Shown: positions 48,582 to 60,420 of the stretch, in pieces | Numbering within the stretch: the first letter of the stretch is position 1 | How the letters are laid out: every line of letters starts with the position of its first letter | Source of the DNA: Datisca glomerata | Lineage: Eukaryota > Streptophyta > Magnoliopsida > Cucurbitales > Datiscaceae | Reading direction: 5' to 3' | Assembly (NCBI GenBank): GCA_003255025.1 | Contig: QANY01013250.1 | Location: 2,217,023 to 2,281,022 of the forward strand | DNA length: 64,000 bases | Notes under the pieces: generated by a model | Database searches by the model: none | Seen by the model: only the letters and a program-made list of their open reading frames with translations | What the model was told of the DNA's origin: nothing | Position numbers and translations under genes: made by a program

Positions 48582-50484
48582 TGTTGGGATCGGTTGGTTT
48601 TAAAATTAATTAAAAATAATTTTGAACACAAACGGTTCGTGGGTGTAATATAAAAAAATAATCCAATTAACTTATTTAATCAAATTAAATAACTTAAAAT
48701 CAAACAATGTGTGATTATGCATATACGAGATTAAACGAGAAAATAATGTTAGAAACAACTTTTTCACCTATACTTTGTACCGGAGAATTTCTGAACTGCC
48801 CGAAATCCTTCGAGCGTTCTTCGTGTTTTTCAAGCTTCAAGATCCAAATCACGCACTTGAACTACAAGATCGATTTGTGAATTTCATCCACCAACAACCA
48901 CCCGTTAGTTTCAGAAATATATCTCACGAGAATTTTGTGTAGGAATTTGAGTGTGGGCTCTCAAAACGATTGAAGAAGAAAAATAAAAAAAAATTCTCCT
49001 TCAATATAATTTTCGACGGCAACAGGGAGGGAGAGGAAGACATTTTTCTCCTATTGTTTTTTTAACAAACAACTGTATCTTATCCTAGATCTATCTGCAA
49101 TCAGATTGCTATTAGATGGTGATAAAATATAATTTTAAATATTTACAAATATACTAATATATTTTTAAATTTATGAAAATTCACCCCATATATTCATAAT
49201 TTTCAAAAATTATAATATTTTCTAGAGTGAGTTGTATGGAGATTCAACAATCTAATTGATAAATAAATTTTTTATTTACTAATTATCTAATAATTAAAAA
49301 ATAATAAATTAATTAATTTCAATACATATAATCACGCTTAACTAAATAAGTGACATCACCCATCACCTATAGGTGTATGAAATATTTCTTGGCACCTAAA
49401 CACATTTTGATTCAATTTACTTCATTTCTCTATTCTAGTTCTCATGAGCTATTTCTGAGACCGAATAGACCCACATGAACAAAGCTAAAGATTCAAATAG
49501 ATGACGAATTTATTTCCATAAATTCCTGACTTTTTCAATCCTGACATCGTACGACTCTACTATAACTTCGATGCTAAATCAACTTTTTCGATTCATGCGT
49601 ACTACATTTTCTGTTTGTGTAAATAAACCCATTTATTTTCACAGTCCACATAATATTTTAACATAATACCTATCGTGAATATCAGTAACAAGAGTGGAAT
49701 ATAAAATTATAATGTTAGCCCTCTTGTTGTTATTTCCTTAACTAGTTTATTGACTGTGAATAAGAAAAACAGAATAGTGAATTGTCTCGTACATTTTACA
49801 AGTCTTAATCGATGACTCATTTCATTGAATACCGAGTCAGGTTAATGTATTCACACACCTATCGATAAAGCTTAAGGTGATATTATTTTTTCACAATCCA
49901 ACCATGAATGTTCATATCTGTAAATCACGTAACTCTAACCTAATTGAATTACAATCCCAACAGCTGAGGTATTACCCGCCAATTCAAACTCACTCATTTG
50001 ACGTATCAAAGATTGCAACTAACTAAGTCAAGCTATGTATTCACCTCAAAATTAAGGTAATTACAAAATAACAATTAGATTTAGAGCTAGGTAAACAGTT
50101 TTTGGGCTCTAAACTACTTTGTTACCGCTTTATTCATCATGTTCATAACATGTCTAGGTTAACCGTTTGAGTCTCCACTCCCATGCCCCAAGACTGGCAT
50201 CCATTGGTTCAACCTAGCAATTGTAATCAGATTTGATTGCCTAGTCGATTCTAAGACTGCGAATATCATTCTGAACTTTCTCAAAAGAGTTCGTCTGGAG
50301 AAGCCTCTGTCTTCACTCTTCGTTCGTTGATGAAAGTTCGAGGACTTGAGCAATTTATAAACACACTTTAATTTAAAATAAAACTTTCAATTTATTCATA
50401 AGAATTCAATAATTTTAATGTCTAAGAAATAACTAAATACAAATAAATAGTTATTACATACTACTTTATGGACATATTCCAACA
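48582..50484 (-). mobile_element. Copia element E, 3' LTR
   Basis: 1903 bp; on the - strand it starts TGTTGGAATATGTCC and ends CCGATCCCAACA. Same family as the element B LTR (16235-18161), inverted. Flanked on the left by the target duplication GATGT (48577-48581). Confidence 0.9.
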
Positions 50485-50495
50485 ATCTCCCACTT
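50485..50495 (-). other. Polypurine tract of element E
   Basis: On the - strand AAGTGGGAGAT directly precedes the LTR; intact compared with element B. Confidence 0.85.
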
Positions 50496-51745
50496 GGACT
50501 AAAGTAGGCATGTACAATCTCTTATCCTCTAGCCCTCCAGATGACCATAAAAACCTTCACTACTTAAAGACTTTGTGAATGGATCTGCCAGGTTGTTGAC
50601 TGTCAAAATATGTGTAACCACAATGTCTTCCCTAGCTCTTCAAATGACCATAAAAAACTTTACTGCTTAAAGTTTTCATGAATGGATCTTCCAGGCTATT
50701 GACCGTCGAAATATGCATAATCACAATGTCTCCATGCTGAACAATTTCTCTAATAAGATGATATTTACGTTCTATGTGTTTGGATCTCTTATGGCTTCTA
50801 GGTTCCTTAGAATTTACTACAACCCCACTCAATAATTTCTCAAGCACAACTGTGCTTCTCGACTGTACACTTTTGATATAATCTTTTTCAAGAGAAATTA
50901 GCATTCGTGCTAACAAATGTTTTCTGGTCAGTCATACTGTAGAAGATGTACCCCTTCATTCCTTCAGGATATCCTACGTATATTCATAATTCTGAATGAC
51001 AAGCCAACTTGCTTGTTAGAACATCTGTTGGGCATCCCCATATTTTAAAATGGTGAAAGACGACTTTCGTCCATACCATCTTTCATATGGTGTACTAGGC
51101 ACCATCTTCGATAGAACTTGGTTTAGAATATATGTCGTTGTTTCCAAGGCATATCCCTAGAAGGAATCTGGGTGGGATGAGTAACTCATCATGGATCTAT
51201 CCATATCCATCAGAGTTTGATTCTTTCTCTCTGACACACCATTTTGCTCCTAGCTTATCAGGTGTTATAAGTTGAGAAAGAATACATTCTTCCTTAAGAA
51301 AGTCTTCGAACTCTCCTACCAAGTACTCTACACCACGATAGGATCGTAGTGTTTTGATTTATTTTTCTAATTGCTTTTCAACCAAAGCCTTATACTCTTT
51401 GAATTTTTCAAATGTTTTAGACTTTTGATGAATTAGATAAACATGACCAAAACGTGAGTAGTTATCAGTGAAGGTTACGAAGTATTAATAACCTACTCTT
51501 ACTTGGATATTCAATGGCTCACATACATTACTATGTATAAGTTAAATGCATTGAGTGACTCTTTCACCTTTTGCTGAAAAATGTCTCTTGGTCATTTTAT
51601 CTTCAATACAAGATTCGCATGTGGGTAGTGAGCCCGCACTTAAATTTTTTACTATCCCTTTGTGAATCATTATTCACTTTAGTGTCACATATCATTGGAA
51701 CTATTGAGTTTATGTGAAATAGTTTATTAAACATGCGTGCAACCA
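50496..51745 (-). pseudogene. Copia element E pol remnant with reverse transcriptase deleted
   Basis: From the right: pre-integrase and core with stops (VEKQLEK, GVEYLVGEFEDFLKEE near 51360-51290), then a 94-codon open stretch (50916-50635). There DYIKSVQSRSTVVLEKLLSG, which normally precedes reverse transcriptase, is joined directly to VVVNSKEPRSHKRSKHIERK of RNase H. About 1.37 kb of reverse transcriptase present in element B is gone. It ends in LEDPFMKTLSSKVFYGHLKS. Confidence 0.88.
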
Positions 51746-53920
51746 CTACAACAAATATGACATTTTACAGTGTTAAATTACAAGGTTCATAGTCTCCTCC
51801 TGTAAAAAAACTCAAAACAATAAGATTATTTATGAACCACATAAAAAATTCATGAAAAAAAGTGTGGGAGTGAAAGTTTTACTGGTGAGGCTCTCGATTA
51901 CGCCCAAATCCTTCCCTCTTCAGTCTTCTCTCTCGATTTCTTCTCGAGAAGCCCCGCCATTCCTATATACTATCTTCACTCCTCTCTCGATTTCTTCTCG
52001 AGAAGCTTCATTCCTTCTTGAGTTTCCCTCTTGTTGCAATAGATAACAAAACACAGGGTTTTACGCTCTACCCTCTCACTCACGATCTCTCTTTCCTTTC
52101 CTTTCACCTCACTTGTCTCAGTCCTCGGGGAGGACTCCTCGCTCGCCTCTTGCTCCGTGTCTCCATCATTTTCCACTCTCCCGTGACTCTTCTCTCTCTT
52201 TTAAGCACCTATCTTCAACCTGTCTTCGATCTCAAGGTTTCTAAGTTTCTGAATCTTTTAAAATACTTAGGGTTTCTAAGTTTCCGAATCTTTTCAAATA
52301 CTTAGGATTTCTAAGTCTTGTGAACCAATTTCTTAGGGTTTGTAAATCCACTTTGTTTTTTTATTTGATTTTTTTTGTTTCATTAGGTTGTGGATATCAG
52401 TTTTGTTCGAGAAATTTTTCCGTTCAATAGAGGGCTTACAACTTTTTGATAGAGGGTTTACATGTAAGAAATGCATTGATAGTATGTTTCTATTGTCCTT
52501 ATAATTTGAGACCTTTTTCAATTTGATTTTTCGGTTGTTCTTGTTGCTTTTGTTCAATATTATTTTTCTGTTCTTACTAGGTAGAGGAACATCAGCTTCA
52601 TGACTACTCGAAGCTTTACAAAAATATGACATTGAGTTCGACATTATAAGTCGAGCTTAGCTTCTGAGGTGGGGTTTTTCTCTGTTTCTCTATTATCAAA
52701 GCTAAGTTTTCAGATTTCCTCCAAGCTCTAAAGTTAATATATTTACACTAAGTTGTGAGTGCTTGTACTTCTGGTAGTACACATGAAAGTCTCAGGTTGG
52801 CCAGGGTTGTGTTCTTCTAAGCAGACGAGGTCCGTTATTCAATTGAACACTATATGCAAAAAGTACATGGTCTTTTCCTGTTTCTTTCATTCAAATTCAT
52901 GATCGTAAGAAGTTTATGTTAAGTGGAGGTGTTACACTTTTGTGTTCTGCAAAGCTGCAGGTTTAGGTTGATTCTTGTAAAAAATGATATTTTTATATTT
53001 ATTTTAGACTCTTCCTTTTATGTGTATATATATATATACACTTATATGTGTGTGTGTGAACAAGCAATCTGGGATAGAAATTTATACAAAGCAATCTGAT
53101 AGTGTAGTGTTGCAAATGCATACTATGTTTATGTTTCTTAGCTTGTTTATTAGCGATCACAATTTTTTTTCAATAGTATGTCTCTGCGAAGGGAAGAATG
53201 TAGAAATTCTCTTACATTAATCTGAACATTAAGCTTATGAAATCATTATAGTCCAAACAGAAAGGTAGGAATATTGTATGTGAAATTATCAGTAATTGCA
53301 TACTTGATTGGTTGACTTAAGAAAAGGTGAACTTTGGTTTTGATTGCAGATGTATCCCACCACTTCTATCAAAGAGTCAAGTCTATAACATTGCTTTTAT
53401 AATGGATTTTATAGCGTGAGGGTCAGATGTTATCAACTGGCTTTGAAATGCTATTAATTAGCCTTTGAATTCTATCTATGGCTTCATTTGCATTTTGTAT
53501 CATCTATTGTCTATAGGTTACATATGTTATTCTTTTCATTAGGTTAGTTCGATTTTACATTCTTTTTTACTCTTCAGATATGAATAATACCTAAAAGCTA
53601 GCCATTCAAGGTAGTTTCACCATTTTACTCTCTGCCATTATATTTCTACATTATGTTTATAATGTAAGATAGCAAACTAGCTTTACTTATAAATGGCTTT
53701 TTGTGACATCTAATTTGTTATTATCACCAGTTAATATTGTTCGCATTAAAGATAGTTGAGAATGAGAATATTGACATGATTATCGAAAAGAATAAATAAA
53801 ACGGTGTTAATAAATACTCAATCATGTAGGAAAGTATAATGCAAGATGCAACTACTTAAATATTTAAAAATCAATCAAAAAATATTTCCTCCATGATATT
53901 ACAATAAAAAAGGTTAGTTT
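51746..53920. mobile_element. Foreign 2.2-kb segment replacing element E gag, CACTA-like left end
   Basis: Element E homology stops at 'catgcgtgcaac' (51745) and resumes about 53925. Element B has leader end and gag in this interval; E has unrelated sequence. The segment starts CACTACAACAAATATGAC, similar to CACTA transposon ends (CACTACAAGAAA), but no matching right end is visible. Inside is a GC-richer leader-like block (51890-52330) with a duplicated 'ctctcgatttcttctcgagaag', a threefold 'agggtttctaagttt'-type repeat (52235-52320), and AT-rich sequence without a convincing ORF. It may be a truncated CACTA element carrying captured gene leader sequence. Confidence 0.45.
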
Positions 53921-54551
53921 GTCTCATGGAGGGATGAAGTCCAAACTATCTCCTATGGCATCGAGACTCATCTCTTTCAGTGAACGCTCAATTGAATTCA
54001 AAATTATCTTTTATCCGTTTAAAATTTTAAATTTAAAAGATGAAAAAAATAGGATAAGGGTTATCATGAAACATCACAGGGTTTCCTAAATCACTAGTCA
54101 CCATGCAGGGCACGAGAGCGGACAGCGGCGACGACAGACGTCGGAACAATACAACTGACCGTCGGAACAGTAACTCCGGCGTGAATAAATAATTTCAGTG
54201 TGAACCGTAATTTCAGAGTGAACAGTGTGCTTCCGATGACTTCTCGGTGGTAGCCTGGTGGTTTCAAGTTGTTTCCGGTGACAGCATCGACGCGACGCGA
54301 CGACGATTTTACAACAAATTTAAAACATTACAACTTTTACAACAAAATAAATTACATAAAATCTTATACCTCAAATCCGACGCACATCAATTCTAGTTGA
54401 AATAAAAATGCCTAGAGCCAATAGTTAGGGATCCAATCACATAACATATTCAAAACAGTTTTGAATCTACCATACAAAATCATATGTCAATATCCGCAGA
54501 ACTCATGATACGTTCATTTCAAATATGAATATGCATAATCAATAACATATT
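53921..54551 (-). other. Element E untranslated leader
   Basis: Inverted counterpart of the element B leader (gatagtttggacttcatccc near 53955; the CCGG- and 'acagt'-rich block at 54100-54290 matches 11030-11230). Confidence 0.75.
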
Positions 54552-54563
54552 GCTCTGATACCA
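54552..54563 (-). other. Primer-binding site of element E
   Basis: On the - strand TGGTATCAGAGC, the exact copia site complementary to initiator methionine tRNA. Confidence 0.9.
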
Positions 54564-54565
54564 AT

Positions 54566-56113
54566 TGGTGGGACCAGTTGATTTTAAAATTACTTAAAAC
54601 TAAATTTGAACCATGAACGGTTTATGGACATAATATAAAAAAAATCATTTTCTTATTTAATCAAATTAAATAACTTAAAATCAAACAAGGTGTAATTATG
54701 TATATACGATATTAAACGAGAAGATAATGTTAGAAATAATTTTTCCACCTATGCTTTGTATCGGAGAATTTCTGAACTGGTGGAATATTCCCTAGAGTTT
54801 GAGTTGTATCGAGATTCATCAATCCATTTGATAAATTAATTGAACATTATCAATTAATTTTTTAATTTTTTATTTACTAATTATCCAATAATTAGAAAAT
54901 AATAAACTAATATTTCAATACATATAATCATAATTAACTAATTAAGTGACATCACCTATCACATATAAGTGTAGAAAATATGTTTTGACTCCAAAACACA
55001 TTTTTTGACTCCAAAACACATTTTTTGATTCAATTTACTTCGTTTCTTTATTCATGTTCTCATGAGCTATTTCTGAGATCGAATGGACTCACATGAACAA
55101 AACTAAGGATTCAAATACCCAATGAATTTATCTCCATAAATTCTCAAATTATTTAATCCTGACATCGTACGACTCCATTATAGGTTCGATGCCGAATCAA
55201 CTCTCGATTCATATGCGCTACGTTTTCTGTTGGTGTAGATAAACCCTTGTATTTTCACAGTCCACAGAATATTTTAACATAATACCCATTGTGAATGTCA
55301 GTAACAAAAGTGAAATATAAAATTATAGTTTTACCGCTCTTGTTATTATTTCCTTAACTCTTTTATTGGTTTTGACTAAGAAAGACATAATATTGAATTA
55401 TCTCGTACAATTTACAAGTCTTAACCAATGACTCGATTCATTGAATATCTGGCTAGGTTAATTTATTCACACACCCATCAATAAAACATAAGGTGATAAT
55501 GCTGTTTTCACAATCCAACCATAAATTTTCATATCTATGTATCTCGTAACTCCAACTTAATTGAATTGTCATCCGAACAGCCGAGGTATTACACGCTAAC
55601 TCGAACTCACTCATTGACATATCAAAGATTGCAACTAACTAAGTCAAGCTACATATTCACCTTAGGATTAAGGTAATTACGAAAATACTTTTAAGGTGTA
55701 AGAATTATATTTAGAGCTAAATAAATGGTCTTGGGCTATAAACTAATTTGTTAACAGTCTATTCAACATGTTCATAATATGTCTAGGTTAACCGTTTGAG
55801 TCTCCACTCCCATGTCCTAAGATTGGCATCCATTGGTTCAACCTAACAGTTATAGACAGATTTGATTGCCCAATCGATCCTAAGACTGCGAATATCGTTC
55901 TGAACTTTCTCAGAAGAGTTTGTCTAGAGACGCATCTGTCTTCACTCTTCGTTCGTTGATGAAAGTTTCAGGACTTGAGTAATTTATAAACACACTTTAA
56001 TTTAAAATAAAACTTTCAATTTATTCATAAGGATTCAATAATACAAATGTCTGAGAAATAGCTAAATATAAATAAATATTTATTACACGCTACTTTATTG
56101 ACATATAATAACA
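54566..56113 (-). mobile_element. Copia element E, 5' LTR with internal deletion
   Basis: 1548 bp; starts TGTTATTATATGTC and ends ACTGGTCCCACCA on the - strand. Compared with the 3' LTR, about 0.4 kb is missing near 54780 (the segment corresponding to 48800-49208). Flanked on the right by GATGC (56114-56118), the partner of GATGT at 48577-48581. Confidence 0.9.
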
Positions 56114-56118
56114 GATGC

Positions 56119-57126
56119 AGCAATGAGCGTCTGCTGCACACTTTTCCATAAAATTGCCCCTCCAGCTAAAAGAAATACATAGCCGAAAGTAGGTTTTCTA
56201 CTGTCGAGACATCCAGCAAAATCTAAATTTGAATATCCAACCACATCTAAATGAACGGACCTCTTATAAGTGAGCATGTACTCTTTTGTTCATTGTAAGT
56301 ATCTCAGTATTTTTTTCGCAGCTTTCCAGTGATCCAACCATGGATTGCTTTGATATCCGCCCAACATTCCAACATCAAAACTAATATCTAGTTTGGTGCA
56401 GGTCTGAGCATACATTAACATCCCCACAATAGAAGCATAAGGAATTATTTTCCATTTGTTTATGTTCTAATTCACTCTTTGGACATTGTATAAGGCTAAA
56501 CTTATCACCCTTTTGAATTGGAACAACTCCTCCTGAGCATTTTAAATCTCTTTAAATTTTTTATTGATATATGCATTTGAGACAACCCTAACAAAATCAT
56601 TACTAGCAAGTAAAATATCATCAACATACAAAATTAGAAATACAATTTTACTCCCACTGATCTTAAGATATATACACTGATCAACGATATTTTCTTTAAA
56701 TCCAAGAAAATATATGGTATCATTGAACTTGAGATACCACTTCGAGAAGCTTGTTTAAGTTCATATATTGATTTCTTATGTTTACACACTATATGGTCTT
56801 TTTCCTTTAAGTAAGAAGCCTTCAAGTTGATCCATATAGACTTCTTCTTCAAAATCCCCATTGAGAAAGACAGTTCTCACATCCATTTGATGTAAGTCTA
56901 AGTCAAAATGAGTTATCAATGCCACAATGATTCTAAGTGAGTCTTTCTTAGCGACCAGTGAAAATATTTCTTTATAATCAATGCCATCTTTTTTAGTAAA
57001 ACCTTTAGCAACAAGTCTGACATTATAGCGTTCAATGTTGCCTTTAGGAGTTGTGTTTGGTCTTAAAGACCCATTTACATCCAACTTTCTTACAACCTTT
57101 AGGCAACTCAACAAGATCCCATGCAT
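56119..57126 (-). pseudogene. Copia element C reverse transcriptase and RNase H, first part
   Basis: The - strand has reverse transcriptase from IERYNVRLVAKGFTKKDGID (57035-56976). Next come MDVRTVFLNGDFEEEVYM (about 56887-56834), the catalytic YVDDILL (intact, near 56620), NPWLDHWKAAKKILRYLQ (about 56340-56290) and RNase H GYSNLDFAGCLDSRKPTFGY (56238-56180). It stops at LIAAS, where element E is inserted. A few stops and frameshifts; the catalytic motif is better kept than in A and B. Confidence 0.9.
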
Positions 57127-57343
57127 TATTTTTCTCCAAAGATTTTAATTCATCTTTCATGGCCTCAATCCATTTAGTAGCATCATTGCCTTCTACGGCT
57201 TCTGAAAATTAAACTGGATCGTCATCAATTCCTACATCAATTTATGACTCTTGTAAATAAACCACATAATCATTAGGAATGACAAATCTCCTTTCTTATC
57301 GAGACCTTCTTAATGTCGTCTCTTGTGACTCATCTATTGTAGA

Positions 57344-58158
57344 TTAATTAATGATGATATCATTTGAGAGTGTCTCATCATTTATTTGTTGTTCTCGAGT
57401 ATTGTAAGGTTGTTCGACTATTACAAGAACAAATTTAGAAGTTAAAGGTAAAGGGACTTGTGTCCTAACTTCTTGAATAACCACTTTACGTGGTTCTTTA
57501 CTCCCGCTAGTTTTACCATTTTCAATGAATCTAGCATTTCCAGATTCAACAGTTCTTGAACTATGAGTATGACAATAAAATCTATACCCTTTTGATTTTT
57601 CAGGATAACCAATGGAATATCTACTGGCCAACATAAAATCCAATTTATTTTCATGTGGATTATAAATTCTCACTTCTGTTGGGTAACCCCATACATGTAT
57701 GTGCCTTAAACTGGGTTTCCTTCTAGGCCATAGCTGAAAATAAGTCTTTAGAACTGCTTTACGAGGAACCCTATTTAATAAATACATTGCAGTCTTCAAA
57801 GCATTCATCCACAAAAACATAGGTAAAGATGAGTTACTAAGTTTACTCCTAACTATCTCCATTAAGTACGATTACGCCTTTCTGCTACACCATTTTGTTG
57901 TGGTGTACCCGACATAGTATATTGAGCACATATACCACATTGTTCAAGAAATTTAGCAAATGGACTAGCATATTGTCTTGATTCATCATACCTTCCATAA
58001 TATTCACCACCTTTTTCAGATCTTATGATTTTCATTTTTCTATATAGTTGTCTTTCAACCTCATTTATAAACACTTCAAAAGTGTTTATTGCTTGAGATT
58101 TGTCATGCAACAAGTATATATAACCATAACGTGAAAAGTCATCGATAAAGGTGATAAA
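57344..58158 (-). pseudogene. Copia element C integrase
   Basis: Two frames: 58113-57862 (HDKSQAINTFEVFINEVERQ, then SEKGGEYYGRYDE, QNGVAERRN) and 57862-57344 (NSSLPMFLWMNALKTAMYLL, VWGYPTEVRIYNPHENKLD). The core begins FIDDFSRYGYIYL at about 58155-58115. The first catalytic region is cut from the upstream GGEKYF by the insertion at 58159-58985. Confidence 0.9.
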
Positions 58159-58985
58159 CTATTGGGAAAATTAGGTTTATAAGACAATTATTTCAACTCA
58201 TTTAGAAAATGGCTCAAAAGTTTATTATTTGCACAAACGGTTGATTTCTTTCTTTCTTCTTTCCCTTTGTCTTCCCTCTCGAGATCTCTCCCTCTTTCTC
58301 TACCTTTTTCTTCTATCTATATCGTGTGCCCCTCTCTGCCCCTTTCTTCTTTCTTGCATTTTCTCCACATTTCTCTATCACGTGCATGATGTGGTGGTGC
58401 AGAGAATCAATGATTAAGTTAAAAAGCCCCCATTAAAAATAAATTTAGATCTAGTTGATGGGGAAAAATGAGGGAACCTATTTTTTGAAGGTCATGGAGA
58501 GGAGTAGAGCTTCAGATCTTTGAAGGTCGTGGTTCTACAATGAAAGAATTAAAAAATTTCTTGATTGTATGGTCTTGTTCTGAGTTTCTGGTTTTTTGAG
58601 TGAGATAGATGAAGAAGAAGAAGAAGGAGGGGACATGCTTGAGTTTGGGAAAGGGTATGGCACTGGATGGTATATAAAAATATACTACATACATACTATT
58701 ATATATAGATGGTATATTAAAATACACTATGATATACTGACGGTATATTAAAATATACTACGATATACTAATGGTATATTAAAATATACTATGATATATT
58801 GATGGTATATTAAAATATCATGGTATATAAATATATACCCATAGTATATTTTATATACTATAGTACACCTGTACATAAAATTTTCCAGTTTTGTAAGAAA
58901 AATTACAGTTACAAAAAAGCTGGCTATTCTTAATATAATTTTCGGCCATTTCTTACTTATTTTTCAAAAATGACATATTTTCCTA
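58159..58985. mobile_element. ~830-bp insertion in element C integrase, MULE-MITE-like
   Basis: Separates GGEKYF from ITFIDDF. The right end (reverse complement) reads TTTTTGCTCATTTAGGAAAA, similar to termini of the elements at 23190 and 38180. The flanks AAAATATTT and CAATAGTTT could be a worn 9-bp duplication. Contains a CT-rich block (58230-58380) and a palindromic AT minisatellite. No gene. Confidence 0.6.
58660..58860. repeat. ~31-bp AT-rich palindromic minisatellite
   Basis: About five units of 'tggtatattaaaatatacta' plus 'cgatatac'-type spacer; GGTATATT and AATATAC(T) are near self-complementary. Confidence 0.9.
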
Positions 58986-60420
58986 AATGAGCAAAAATAT
59001 TTTTCGCCACCAAAAGATGGAGCATCAAAAGGTTCACATATATCGGTATGTATTATTTCAAGAAGCTATGTACTTTTTGTGGCTCATTTCTTTGTGTGTT
59101 TGATTTGCTTTCCCTTAATACAATCCGCACACACATTTAGATCTATAAAATCTAAGTTTGGAAGAATTTTATTCTTTACTAATCTCTCTAATATTTCTTT
59201 AGAGATGTGACTTAAATGTTTATGCCACAAGAAAGATGAATGCTCATCGACTAAATTTCATTTAGTACCAACATTATGATGCAGGGTTAAAAGGGTTTCG
59301 GCAAAAAGGTTATCAAGTTTCAAATGATAATGCCCATCATGTAACACACCAGAACCAATAAGGTTATTTTTTAATGAACTAAAACATCAATTTCCAAAAT
59401 TTAAAGGTAAATCCAAGCAATATCCAGTTTGGATAGAAACTAAGTTACGAGAGATAGTAGGTACATAGAGAGTTTCAAACAATTCTAAATGATGTCTTGT
59501 GTCTAAAATCAAATGGTAGATCTCAATGGCTTCAACAAGATCTTTAACACGATTTCCCATATAGACGAAGTTCTCATTTGAATTTACAGTTCGGATCGTA
59601 AGGAATTCCTGCGTTGTTTTAGAGATATGAGTAGTAGAGCAGAGTCATTCCACCAAGTACTATAAGAAACTTCAGTTAAGTTTCGTTCAAAATACACAAA
59701 AGCACAAGGCTTACCTTTCTGCTCGAACCAAGCTTTACGCTTTAAGCAATCTTTCTGATAACACCTAGGTTTCTTGCAGAAATGACACTTATCATTCTTT
59801 TGTTCCTTTTATGGATTGGTACATCTTTAGATGCTTTCATTCAACTTGTGAAGTTTTTCCTTCATGCCTTTTCCACCAAACATTCTTTTCGACTCCATTA
59901 TCACTTACGAGATGAACAGAATGAATTATTTGGTTCTTGAGTCTTTGTTCCTCCTGGACTAACATATTAGCCAATTCATTAACAAACCACTTGCCCTTAA
60001 TAGTGTTGTAATTCATTTGAAATGGCCCATACTGAGCACGAGGCAAAGAATTAATAATAAACTATACTAATGAATGTTCATCCACGTTCAATCCCAAAGA
60101 CTTAAATTTTGCTGCTAGATTTATCATTTCAGGAATATGCTCATGCATGCTATGAGAACCATCAAATTTCATGGTGGTCAAGCTGGCCATTAATGTTCTA
60201 GCAAGTGACTTATTGGTAGTTTGGGAACGCTCTTCCATAAATTTCATAAATTTCTTAGCACTGTTAGCTTTGGGAAGAGTAGATTTTATATTGTTTGCTA
60301 CAATCTATTGGACATTTCCCAAGCTTTATGAAAATATTTTTCATCAACACTGCTTTTCTCAGTAATAGCAGTGGGTTTCTCAACTTAAAGTGCTAAGTCA
60401 AGCTCCAGAACACATATGTG
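58986..60420 (-). pseudogene. Copia element C gag, zinc knuckle, protease start and pre-integrase
   Basis: Gag: TLMASLTTMKFDGSHSMHEH (60206-60147), then after a stop LPRAQYGPFQMNYNTIKGKW (60046-59987). The zinc knuckle is damaged: CHFCKKPRCYQKDC (about 59790-59750), with the histidine region altered. The protease N-terminal part reads NLTEVSYSTWWNDS (about 59680-59640), where the active form has IDSG. Pre-integrase follows to 58990 (CEPFDAPSFGGEKYF). Stops throughout. Confidence 0.82.

Noticed and set aside
52018..52305. 95-codon + strand frame in the CACTA-like segment
   Set aside because: Serine/leucine-rich translation of a CT-rich leader-like block; unsupported.
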